From positions 1 through 21,622 of the forward strand of contig JAFMJK010000010.1 in NCBI GenBank assembly GCA_017853515.1: DNA of 21,622 nucleotides, in the 5' to 3' direction. Both the position numbers and the translations under genes were made by a program. The DNA is from Chthoniobacterales bacterium (GTDB taxonomy: Bacteria > Verrucomicrobiota > Verrucomicrobiia > Chthoniobacterales > JACTMZ01). Within the stretch, counting starts at the first letter, position 1. Each line of letters opens with the position of its first letter. Below are positions 14,223 through 21,288 of the stretch, piece after piece. The notes beneath the pieces were generated by a model. It saw nothing but the letters and a program-made list of their open reading frames with translations. It was not told the origin of the DNA and did no database searches.

Positions 14223-14671
14223 AAAAGTTGTCCCATGTGAATAAAAAGGGTGAAGCCCGCATGGTCGATGTCGGGCCCAAGCCCGTCGTGGCACGCGAGG
14301 CCGTGGCGGAGGCAATGCTGGTCTGTGCGGCGTCAACGATCCGCCTGCTCAAAAAAGATGCGCTGCCCAAGGGCGACGTTTTGGCCGTGGCGCGGGTCGC
14401 GGGGATCCAGGCGGCGAAGCAGACCGCGGCACTCATTCCTTTGTGTCATGTTTTGCCGCTCGATGCGGTCGGGGTGGAATTCACGGTCAAACCGCGCGGG
14501 GTGAAGGTGGTCTGCACCGTGCGGACGCAGGCGAGGACAGGGGTGGAAATGGAAGCGCTGACCGGGGCGACTGTGGCCGCGCTCGCGCTGTACGATATGT
14601 GCAAGGCGGCGGACAAGAATATGCGGGTCGAAGGCGTCCGGGTCGCCACAAAGAAGAAGTCTGCGTGCTAG
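14219..14671 (+). CDS. moaC: MoaC, cyclic pyranopterin monophosphate synthase
   Basis: MoaC makes cPMP from the MoaA product in the first stage of molybdenum cofactor synthesis. A GTG start at 14219, overlapping the moeA stop as GTGA, gives 150 residues and the family N-terminus LSHVNKKGEARMVDVG. The first internal ATG would cut off this conserved part. Visible signatures are K51 in PKGDVLAVAR, H77 in IPLCHVLPL (usually CHPLPL, so one residue differs), TGVEMEALTGA (107-117), D126 in YDMCKA and K133 in ADKNM. These correspond to the catalytic lysines and metal- or substrate-contact residues of E. coli MoaC. It is the last gene of the four-gene unit. moaA and a moaB/mog gene are absent from the window. 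Confidence 0.94.
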   Translation: MKKLSHVNKKGEARMVDVGPKPVVAREAVAEAMLVCAASTIRLLKKDALPKGDVLAVARVAGIQAAKQTAALIPLCHVLPLDAVGVEFTVKPRGVKVVCTVRTQARTGVEMEALTGATVAALALYDMCKAADKNMRVEGVRVATKKKSAC

Positions 14672-14684
14672 GGTCAGATGTTCC

Positions 14685-14713
14685 TTGCCGCGGAGGACGG
14701 CTTGCCCGATAAG
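14685..14713 (+). promoter_or_regulatory. Probable promoter of the RNA helicase gene
   Basis: TTGCCG (14685-14690), 17 bases, then GATAAG (14708-14713). The hexamers and spacing are identical to those before tRNA-Pro, and TTCC before and C after the -35 are shared too. It starts 13 bases after the moaC stop, so the helicase probably has its own transcript. Initiation near 14720 would give a leader of about 35 bases. Confidence 0.55.
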
Positions 14714-14726
14714 TAGATCGGCCCAA

Positions 14727-14746
14727 GGCGCACGCGCGCTTGCGCC
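14727..14746 (+). other. GC-rich hairpin in the helicase leader
   Basis: GGCGCA-8 nt-TGCGCC is a perfect 6-bp stem ending 9 bases before the helicase ATG and directly abutting GGAATTTTC, the only plausible ribosome-binding stretch. It could tune translation, for instance with temperature, as some DEAD-box helicase leaders do. It could also end moaC transcripts, since TTTT follows after four bases. Both roles are inference. Confidence 0.35.
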
Positions 14747-14755
14747 GGAATTTTC

Positions 14756-15979
14756 ATGGGTTTCAACGAGCTAGGTTTGTCCGATCCTGTCGTGCACGGG
14801 GTTCAGTCGATGGGATTTGTCGATCCCACGCCGATCCAATTGCGTGCCATCCCCGTCATTTTGTCGGGCAAAGATTTGATGGGTTCGGCCCAGACGGGCA
14901 CCGGAAAGACGGCGGCCTTCGGGTTGCCAATCCTGAGCAAGCTTGGTTCGCATCAGGTGAAGCCGCGCTGTCTCGTCCTCGAGCCGACGCGCGAGCTGGC
15001 CATGCAGGTGGAGACAGCGTTCCGCGATTACGGACGCTTCAGCGATCTGACCTGCACCCTGCTCTACGGCGGGGTGGGTTACGGGAAACAGCGGGAAGAA
15101 TTGCAGCGCGGGACGGACATCATCGTGGCCACGCCGGGGCGCCTGCTCGATTTCATGGAGCAGAACGAGGTGCCGTTGGACGGCCTCCAGTTCCTCGTGC
15201 TCGACGAGGTCGACCGCATGCTCGACATGGGATTTCTGCCGCAGGTGCGGCGCATCATCCAAAAGCTGCCGAAGAAGCGGCAGACTTTGTTTTTCTCGGC
15301 GACCATGCCGGGGGAAATCGAGTCGCTGGCCAAGTTCGCGGTCAATGATCCGGAGAAAATCGAGATCGGCATGCGCATGTCGCCGGCCGAGACGGTGACG
15401 CATGCCTTCTATCCGGTGGCCATGGACCAGAAATACGATTTGCTGTCGGCGCTCATGGAGAAAACGAACTTCGATTGTGTGCTGGTCTTTTGCCGGACGA
15501 AAGACGGGGCGGACCGCATTGCCCGCCAGTTGAAGAAGGAAAACCATTCGGTCGTCGCGCTGCATTCGAACCGCACGCAACGGGAGCGCGAGGAAGCGCT
15601 CGAGGGTTTCAAGAACGGGCGCTATGAAGTTCTCGTGGCGACGGATATCGCAGCGCGCGGACTGGATATCGCGGGAGTGTCCCACGTCATCAACTACGAC
15701 ATCCCCGGACATCCCGAGGACTACGTGCACCGCATCGGCCGCACGGGGCGCGCGCAGGCGGTGGGCGATGCCTTCACTTTGGTCACGGCGGAAGATCTGG
15801 CCATGATCGAGTCGATCGAGCGCTTCATCGGGATGAAGATTCCGCGATTGAAGATGGAAGGGTTCGATTACAAATACACCACGCTTCTCGATCCGAGCGC
15901 AACGCATGTCAAGGCGCGCGCGGCCGGGGGTGGACGTCACCGCAGCGGATACTCTTTCGGGATCAAGCGCCGGCGGTAG
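14756..15979 (+). CDS. DEAD-box-family ATP-dependent RNA helicase (RhlE-like)
   Basis: The 407-residue protein is an SF2 RNA helicase that unwinds RNA in ribosome assembly or RNA decay. Motifs in order are the Q motif with GFVDPTPIQ (20-28), Walker A AQTGTGKT (45-52), PTRELA (77-82), TPGRL (126-130), motif II DEVD (150-153), SAT (181-183), ATDIAARGLDI (295-305) and HRIGRTGRA (325-333), then a short Gly/Arg-rich tail ending KRRR. Motif II is DEVD rather than DEAD. The acidic residues that bind Mg-ATP remain, so activity is expected. The architecture is closest to RhlE. The ATG at 14756 is the start of homology. Its last 17 bases overlap the end of the convergent copper ATPase gene. Confidence 0.94.
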   Translation: MGFNELGLSDPVVHGVQSMGFVDPTPIQLRAIPVILSGKDLMGSAQTGTGKTAAFGLPILSKLGSHQVKPRCLVLEPTRELAMQVETAFRDYGRFSDLTCTLLYGGVGYGKQREELQRGTDIIVATPGRLLDFMEQNEVPLDGLQFLVLDEVDRMLDMGFLPQVRRIIQKLPKKRQTLFFSATMPGEIESLAKFAVNDPEKIEIGMRMSPAETVTHAFYPVAMDQKYDLLSALMEKTNFDCVLVFCRTKDGADRIARQLKKENHSVVALHSNRTQREREEALEGFKNGRYEVLVATDIAARGLDIAGVSHVINYDIPGHPEDYVHRIGRTGRAQAVGDAFTLVTAEDLAMIESIERFIGMKIPRLKMEGFDYKYTTLLDPSATHVKARAAGGGRHRSGYSFGIKRRR

Positions 15980-18092
15980 ACTTGGCCGGTGATTTCGCCA
16001 GCCTCAGCGCGTTGGCGATGACCGAGACGGAACTCAGGCTCATGGCGGCGCCGGCAATCATCGGACTGAGCAACCAGCCGGTGAAAGGATAAAGGACTCC
16101 GGCAGCCAGCGGGATGCCGAGAATGTTGTAGGCGAAGGCGAGGAAGAGGTTTTCCCGCACATTGCGCATTATGGCGCGGCCGAGGGTGAAGGTGCGGACG
16201 ATGCCGTCGAGCGATCCGCGGACCAAGACGAAGTCGGCAGTTTCCTTGGCCACATCACTGCCCGGACCCATGGCGATTCCGGTGTCGGCCGCGGCGAGGG
16301 CGGGTGCATCGTTGACGCCATCGCCGGCCATGCACACGCGCCGGCCTTCGGACTGGAGTCGCATGATGAATGCGGCTTTGTCCGCCGGCAGCAGGCCCGC
16401 ATGGTAATCTTCAACCCCGAGCTCGGCGGCAACGCGACCTGCCGCGCTCTCGCGGTCGCCGGTCAGCATGACCGGCCGCACGTGGAGACGGCGCAGCGCA
16501 TCGAGCGCGGCGCGGGCGGATGGCTTGATCGTGTCGGCGACAAAGATCGTCCCCGCCCAGCGTCCATCGATCGAGACATCGAGTCGCGAGCTCCCTGGTT
16601 CGTCGATGATGTCTTCTTCGGCGGTCCCGGCGAAAGCGGGAGTGCCGACCCGCACGGAGCAGCTGCCGACGCGCCCGGCCACGCCGCCTCCCGGGGTGGA
16701 GGAGAAGTCAGCCGCCGCCGCGGACGCAATGTCCTGCGCCTCGGCGCGGCGGATGATGGCCGCGCCGAGCGGGTGTTCGCTGCGTTGTTCCAATCCCGCG
16801 GCCAGCTCCAGCAAACGTCTCTCGGTTGTTTCTTTTGAGGTAACGACGCGTACAACCTCCGGCCGTCCGGTGGTGAGTGTTCCGGTTTTGTCGAGGCAGA
16901 GCGTGTCGATTTTCTCCAGGCGCTCCAAGGCTGCGGGTTGGCGCACGAGGACTCCGGACCGCGCAGCGCGACCAACGCCGACGGTGATCGACATGGGCAC
17001 GGCCAATCCGATGGCGCAGGGGCAGGCGATAATGAGGACCGAGACGGCGGCGGTCACTGCTTGGGCGGGCGTGCCGCCGAGAGCCAGCCATGCAACAAAG
17101 GAAATCGCGGCAACCGCGGCGACCACGGGGACAAAAACCGCGGCCACGCGGTCGGCCAAATCCTGCACGGGCGCGCGGGCCCGTTGTGCTTCGGCGACCA
17201 AGGCGACGATCTGGGCGAGCAGAGTCGCCGCCCCGATGCCCTCGGCCCGCAGGTCGATACTGCCGTGACCGTTGAGTGTCCCCGCCCGCACTTGACGGCC
17301 GGGGCCGACTTCCACCGGCAGGGATTCCCCGGTGAGCATGGATTCGTCGATGGTGCCGGAGCCGGAAACGACGATGCCGTCGACGGGAACGCGGCCTCCG
17401 GGTTTGACCCGCAACAAATCGCCGGGTGACACTTCGCCCAGGTGCACTTCGTGCGGCGTCCCATCGGGGCCGAGTTTCCACGCCGTTGCGGGCGCGAGAT
17501 CCATCAGCGCCCGCAAGGCATGGCCCGTCCTGCGTCGCGCGCGCAACTCAAGCACCTGTCCGGCCAGAACGAGAGTGATGATGACGGCGGCCGCCTCGAA
17601 ATAGAGATCGTTTGTCCCGAGGACGTCGGGCGCGAGCAAGGCGGCCATGCTGAAGGCCCATGCGGCGAGCGTGCCGAGGGCGATGAGGGTGAACATGTTC
17701 GGTGAGCGGTTGACCAGTGACGCCCAAGCCCGGCGCAAAAACGGCCATCCGCACCAAAAAAGCACCGGCGTGGCAAGGAAGGCCTGAACTGCGCGACCGC
17801 TATCCGAAGCCGCCCATAACCCGAGGGCGGAGTCGTGGAAAAAATGCGACATGCCGAGGATAAAGACAGGGATGGTGAGAACAGCACCGACCACGAGACG
17901 CCGCGTCATGTCGCGCAATTCCGCGTCGTTGCCATCGGCCGGGGCGTCTGCGGGTTCGAGCGCCATACCGCACAACGGGCAATCCCCCGGACCCCTTTGC
18001 CGGATCTGGGGATGCATCGGGCAGGTGTATTCCGCGTCCCCGGTGGTTGCGGCGCGGGCGGGACGCTCCTTGTGTTTGCAGCAGTGGTCCAT
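15963..18092 (-). CDS. copA: Copper-exporting P-type ATPase (CopA/P1B-1 type)
   Basis: This is a 709-residue heavy-metal pump of the inner membrane. The N-terminus carries a Cys/His-rich metal-binding segment (YTCPMHPQI...GDCPLCGM, 22-43, preceded by CCKH) instead of the usual HMA domains. The P-type core shows TGES (254-257), the membrane metal site CPC (357-359), the phosphorylation site DKTGT (401-405), HP (440-441) and GDGVNDAP (590-597). The YN in the AYNILG helix and the M-x2-SS in AAMSLSS near the C-terminus are the signature of Cu(I)-transporting P1B-1 pumps; silver is also possible. The gene starts 12 bases after the upstream hydrolase stop, with a weak AGGA ribosome-binding site, and overlaps the convergent helicase gene by 17 bases. 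No CopZ chaperone or CueR-type regulator is nearby. Confidence 0.95.
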   Translation of the reverse strand: MDHCCKHKERPARAATTGDAEYTCPMHPQIRQRGPGDCPLCGMALEPADAPADGNDAELRDMTRRLVVGAVLTIPVFILGMSHFFHDSALGLWAASDSGRAVQAFLATPVLFWCGWPFLRRAWASLVNRSPNMFTLIALGTLAAWAFSMAALLAPDVLGTNDLYFEAAAVIITLVLAGQVLELRARRRTGHALRALMDLAPATAWKLGPDGTPHEVHLGEVSPGDLLRVKPGGRVPVDGIVVSGSGTIDESMLTGESLPVEVGPGRQVRAGTLNGHGSIDLRAEGIGAATLLAQIVALVAEAQRARAPVQDLADRVAAVFVPVVAAVAAISFVAWLALGGTPAQAVTAAVSVLIIACPCAIGLAVPMSITVGVGRAARSGVLVRQPAALERLEKIDTLCLDKTGTLTTGRPEVVRVVTSKETTERRLLELAAGLEQRSEHPLGAAIIRRAEAQDIASAAAADFSSTPGGGVAGRVGSCSVRVGTPAFAGTAEEDIIDEPGSSRLDVSIDGRWAGTIFVADTIKPSARAALDALRRLHVRPVMLTGDRESAAGRVAAELGVEDYHAGLLPADKAAFIMRLQSEGRRVCMAGDGVNDAPALAAADTGIAMGPGSDVAKETADFVLVRGSLDGIVRTFTLGRAIMRNVRENLFLAFAYNILGIPLAAGVLYPFTGWLLSPMIAGAAMSLSSVSVIANALRLAKSPAKSTAGA

Positions 18093-18104
18093 GCGGCGAC
18101 TGTC

Positions 18105-18947
18105 CTATGGGTTTCCTGCCGAGAGCAGGAACGTCATGGCCTGCTGCCACTGCTCTGGCGGCAACGTGCGGAGAAGATCGTTGTGGTCGGATTGCCCGGC
18201 GATGAAGAGTTTTTTCGGTCCCTGGTAGTTGTCGTAAAGTGTTTGGCCGAACTTGGCGGGAACGATGCTGTCGTTGGCGGCGAGGACGATGGCGACGGGT
18301 CCGCGGTAATTTTGCAACCATTCCCCGGAGGGGTATTGGTCGCGCATGATCCAACGCACGGGGAGAAGCGGATAATGATGCTGGGCGACATTGGCCAGGC
18401 TGTCGAAGGGGGTGAGAAGCAGGAGCCCCGCGACGCACTCGGGATGCGCGGCGGCCGTGGCGGAAGCGACGCCGGTGCCGATTGATTCTCCAAGCAGAAT
18501 GAGGGGGAGGTCGACGGGGATCAGGCTCACAGCTTCGTCCGCCGCGCCGAGGAAATCGGTCTGCGAGGGTTGCCCGGGTCGCGAGCCGTAGCCGGGATAT
18601 TCGAGGATGTAGACAGAGAGCGCGCGATCCGGTGCGGCGTCCCGCAGAATTTGCGCATAGTCCGCACGATGCGCGGCGTACCCGGCGTTGCCGTGCGTGA
18701 TAAGAACGGCGGCGGGTGGTCGTGCGTCGTTCGGCGCGGCCGGACTAAAGTAACCGATGGTTTGGCCGGCGGGATTTGTCCAAGGCTGGAACCCGTTGAC
18801 GCGGGCTTCGCGTTCGAGCGATTCCGCGTCGTTGCGTGAAGGATAGTAGATCATCGAGCGTTGGCTCAGCGCGAGGAAGACGAGCAGCCCGAGCCAAACG
18901 AGAATGGCGACAGCGAGAACGCGCGACAAGGCGGCGAGCGGCCTCAC
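18105..18947 (-). CDS. Membrane-anchored alpha/beta hydrolase
   Basis: Starting from a GTG at 18947, the protein has 280 residues. One N-terminal membrane segment (about 8-28) is followed by an alpha/beta-hydrolase domain with the oxyanion loop HGN (85-87), nucleophile elbow GESIG with S155, acid D226 (AANDSIVP) and H255 (QSDHND), a complete catalytic triad. The fold resembles the BEM46/ABHD13-like group of serine hydrolases. The substrate is unknown; esterase, thioesterase or peptidase activity is possible. The GTG is preferred because it overlaps the dGTPase stop as GTGA (18944-18947), as at other junctions here, and places the hydrophobic segment at the very N-terminus. No ATG occurs until residue 32, past the membrane segment. 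The domain probably faces the periplasm. Confidence 0.85.
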   Translation of the reverse strand: MRPLAALSRVLAVAILVWLGLLVFLALSQRSMIYYPSRNDAESLEREARVNGFQPWTNPAGQTIGYFSPAAPNDARPPAAVLITHGNAGYAAHRADYAQILRDAAPDRALSVYILEYPGYGSRPGQPSQTDFLGAADEAVSLIPVDLPLILLGESIGTGVASATAAAHPECVAGLLLLTPFDSLANVAQHHYPLLPVRWIMRDQYPSGEWLQNYRGPVAIVLAANDSIVPAKFGQTLYDNYQGPKKLFIAGQSDHNDLLRTLPPEQWQQAMTFLLSAGNP

Positions 18948-20092
18948 GATGGCGGGAAAAGCCGCGCGTGCTCGCGCAGGAGATAGCGGTCGGTCATGCC
19001 CGCGATGTAATCGCCCGCGGCACGCTGCAGTCCGCAATTGGGCACGCGCCGTGTCGCTTCGCGCCCGATCTCTCCGGGGTTGCGCATATAGGCATCGAAT
19101 ACCGAGGCCATCATTTCGCAGGCGCGGCGGTTCGCTCCCTCGACATCGGGGTGGAAATAAAGATTTGCGTAGAGAAACGACCTGAGTTGGTCGGTCTGGA
19201 CGGCCATGCGCTCGCTGTAGCCGACGAGCAGGGAAGAATGCCTCCGTGCGTCATCCGCTGTTTTTACCCCGGAGGCCGCGATGCGCCCGGCGCTGGCGAG
19301 CAACACGTCCTCGATCAGCGTGTTGGAGATGATGCGAGCGAGCGAGAGCCGGACTTCCTTCGTGTCCGCGTCATCCAGGTTCAGTCCGTTCGCTGCGGCG
19401 GTTTCAGCGCAGAGGGGAACATGACGCAGTTGCGCGGGGCGGATCAGGCCCGCCTCGATTCCGTCCTGCACATCGTGCGAATAGTAGGCAATCTCGTCGG
19501 CAAGGTCGGCCAGTTGTCCCTCGAGACAGGCGCAGGCGTAACTGCCGAGGTCGGAAGCGGAGCGGGCCGTGGCATGTTTCTGGACGCCTTCGAGCACCTC
19601 GAACGTGAGGTTGAGTCCGTCGAAATCCTCGTAAGGGCTCTCGAGCAGCGTGACGACACGCAAACTTTGGTCGTTGTGATCAAAGCCGCCGTGCTCCTTG
19701 AGCAGGCGGTCGAGAGTTTCCTCGCCGGAATGACCGAAGGGCGAGTGTCCGAGGTCATGGGCCAGCGCGACCGCCTCGGCCAGGTCTTCGTTCAGCGCCA
19801 GCGAGCGGGCCAAGGTGCGGCTGATCGAGGCGACTTCCATGGTGTGGGTGAGCCGCGTGCGGTAGTGGTCGCCCGTCCCGTTGAGAAAAACCTGCGTTTT
19901 GTATTCCAGTCGGCGGAAAGCGGCGGAGTGGATGATGCGGGCCACGTCGCGCTGGTAATCGGTCCGCCAGCGGTGCTTTGCCTGCGCGTGTGCGCGCCCG
20001 CGCGTGGCCGAGGATTTTTGCGCGTAGGGCGCGAGAGTTTGCGCCTCGACCGCCTCGGCTTCTTCGCGGATGCGCAAAGTGTGGCCCGTCAT
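18944..20092 (-). CDS. dgt: Deoxyguanosinetriphosphate triphosphohydrolase-like protein (HD domain)
   Basis: This 382-residue HD-superfamily dNTPase is of the dGTPase type, which hydrolyses dGTP (or dNTPs) to the nucleoside and triphosphate. The N-terminal signature RTDYQRDVARIIHSAAFRRL (43-62) is typical. The metal-binding HD residues are seen in TRLTHTMEV (H83) and AHDLGHSPFGH (H112-D113). The DEIAYYSHD segment supplies the later aspartate. The ATG at 20092 overlaps the ABC-ATPase stop as ATGA; the longer open frame upstream lies inside that gene. It shares a tight unit with the ABC ATPase and hydrolase, an unusual setting. The length fits the type 2 dGTPase-like subfamily better than E. 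coli Dgt (about 505). Confidence 0.93.
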   Translation of the reverse strand: MTGHTLRIREEAEAVEAQTLAPYAQKSSATRGRAHAQAKHRWRTDYQRDVARIIHSAAFRRLEYKTQVFLNGTGDHYRTRLTHTMEVASISRTLARSLALNEDLAEAVALAHDLGHSPFGHSGEETLDRLLKEHGGFDHNDQSLRVVTLLESPYEDFDGLNLTFEVLEGVQKHATARSASDLGSYACACLEGQLADLADEIAYYSHDVQDGIEAGLIRPAQLRHVPLCAETAAANGLNLDDADTKEVRLSLARIISNTLIEDVLLASAGRIAASGVKTADDARRHSSLLVGYSERMAVQTDQLRSFLYANLYFHPDVEGANRRACEMMASVFDAYMRNPGEIGREATRRVPNCGLQRAAGDYIAGMTDRYLLREHARLFPPS

Positions 20093-21207
20093 GCCAGCCG
20101 CCTTCCGTCCACCGGATCGAAAAGCAGGACCTGCGAGGGGTCCGCGCGGAAAAGCATGCGGTGTCCGGTCTCGCGCGGGCTGATCAAATGCCGGCTCCGG
20201 CAGACGAGCGTGTTCACGCCCGTCTGCAGGTAACAAATCGATTCCGCGCCGGTCGGTTCGACGATGTCGAGGTGCGCGGGGAAGGTGGCCGCATCCGGTT
20301 TTTCGCCGGGCATGAGCGGTTGGAAACTTTCCGGCCGCAGGCCGAGGAGCACTTCGCGTCCTGCGGCGTGGAGAACCCTTTCGTCGCGCGGCAGTTCCAC
20401 TTCCATGGTGCCGCCGCCCGATTCGCGGAAAACGGGAGCGCAGCTTTGGTTGGCGATTGAGCCGCGGATGAAATTCATCGAAGGGCTGCCGAGGAAGCCG
20501 GCCACGTAGGTGTTCACGGGGTTGCGGTAGAGTTCGAGCGGCGGTCCGGACTGCTCGGCCGCGCCGTCGCGCATCACCGTGATGGAACTTCCCATGGTCA
20601 TGGCCTCGGCCTGGTCGTGGGTGACGTAGAGAATCGTCGTCTGCAAGCGCTGGTGCAGCTTGATCAGCTCGGCGCGCAATTGACCTCGCATTTTGGCGTC
20701 GAGATTGGAAAGCGGTTCATCGAAAAGAAAGACGCGGGGCTGGCGCACGATGGCCCGGCCCACCGCGACGCGTTGCTGCTGTCCGCCCGACAAATCTCGC
20801 GGACGGCGATCGAGCAGATTCTCGATGCCGAGGATGGCCGCGGCCTCGCGCACGCGGCGGGCGACTTCTTTTTCCGGGAAATGGCGGACCCGCAGCCCGA
20901 AGGCGAGGTTGTCGGCCACGTTGAGGTGCGGATAGAGCGCGTAATTCTGGAAAACCATGGTCACGTCGCGTTCGCCGGGCGGGATGTCGTTGACCACGCG
21001 ATCGCCGATGAGGATTTCGCCGGAGGTGATGTTCTCGAGTCCCGCCACCATGCGGAGCGTGCTGGTTTTCCCGCATCCGGAAGCGCCGAGGAGGACGACG
21101 AAGGATTTGTCGGGCACCTCGAGATTGAGGTCGAGCACGGCGGGAATTTCCTCGCCCCGGCGACCTCGGTAGATCTTGGTGACGTTTTTGAACGTGACGC
21201 TGGCCAT
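20089..21207 (-). CDS. Sugar-type ABC transporter ATP-binding protein (MalK/UgpC/MsmX family)
   Basis: The 372-residue nucleotide-binding subunit energises a carbohydrate importer. Walker A is GASGCGKT (41-48), the Q-loop is Q87 (FQNYALYPHLNVADN), the ABC signature is LSGGQQQR (139-146), Walker B is FLFDEP (160-165), and the switch histidine is H197. After residue 240 comes the C-terminal regulatory (TOBE/MalK-type) domain with LLGLRPE and a DIVEPTGAES segment. No permease or binding protein is in the window, so it may serve transporters encoded elsewhere, as MsmX does in Bacillus. It follows glgP by 80 bases, which fits alpha-glucan or sugar use, and overlaps dgt by 4 bases. Confidence 0.93.
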   Translation of the reverse strand: MASVTFKNVTKIYRGRRGEEIPAVLDLNLEVPDKSFVVLLGASGCGKTSTLRMVAGLENITSGEILIGDRVVNDIPPGERDVTMVFQNYALYPHLNVADNLAFGLRVRHFPEKEVARRVREAAAILGIENLLDRRPRDLSGGQQQRVAVGRAIVRQPRVFLFDEPLSNLDAKMRGQLRAELIKLHQRLQTTILYVTHDQAEAMTMGSSITVMRDGAAEQSGPPLELYRNPVNTYVAGFLGSPSMNFIRGSIANQSCAPVFRESGGGTMEVELPRDERVLHAAGREVLLGLRPESFQPLMPGEKPDAATFPAHLDIVEPTGAESICYLQTGVNTLVCRSRHLISPRETGHRMLFRADPSQVLLFDPVDGRRLA

Positions 21208-21215
21208 GGGCTGCC

Positions 21216-21230
21216 CCGGCGCGGGGCCGG
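21216..21230 (-). other. Hairpin in the glgP-ABC ATPase spacer
   Basis: CCGGC-5 nt-GCCGG forms a perfect 5-bp GC stem 8 bases before the ABC-ATPase ATG. It may affect translation or mark the end of the glgP message. No T-run is present, and I see nothing else in the 80-base spacer. Confidence 0.25.
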
Positions 21231-21288
21231 ATGACTTGCCAAAATGGCCGAGGGGCCGCGGCTAGGCCAGCCCAAAGCGGGGAGGAAT

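Noticed and set aside
14771..15940. A 389-codon minus-strand frame
   Set aside because: It is antisense to the helicase, whose motifs are complete on the plus strand.
18836..20233. A 465-codon open frame on the plus strand
   Set aside because: It is antisense to dgt and the hydrolase, with no recognisable motif. Such frames are a by-product of high-GC codon use.
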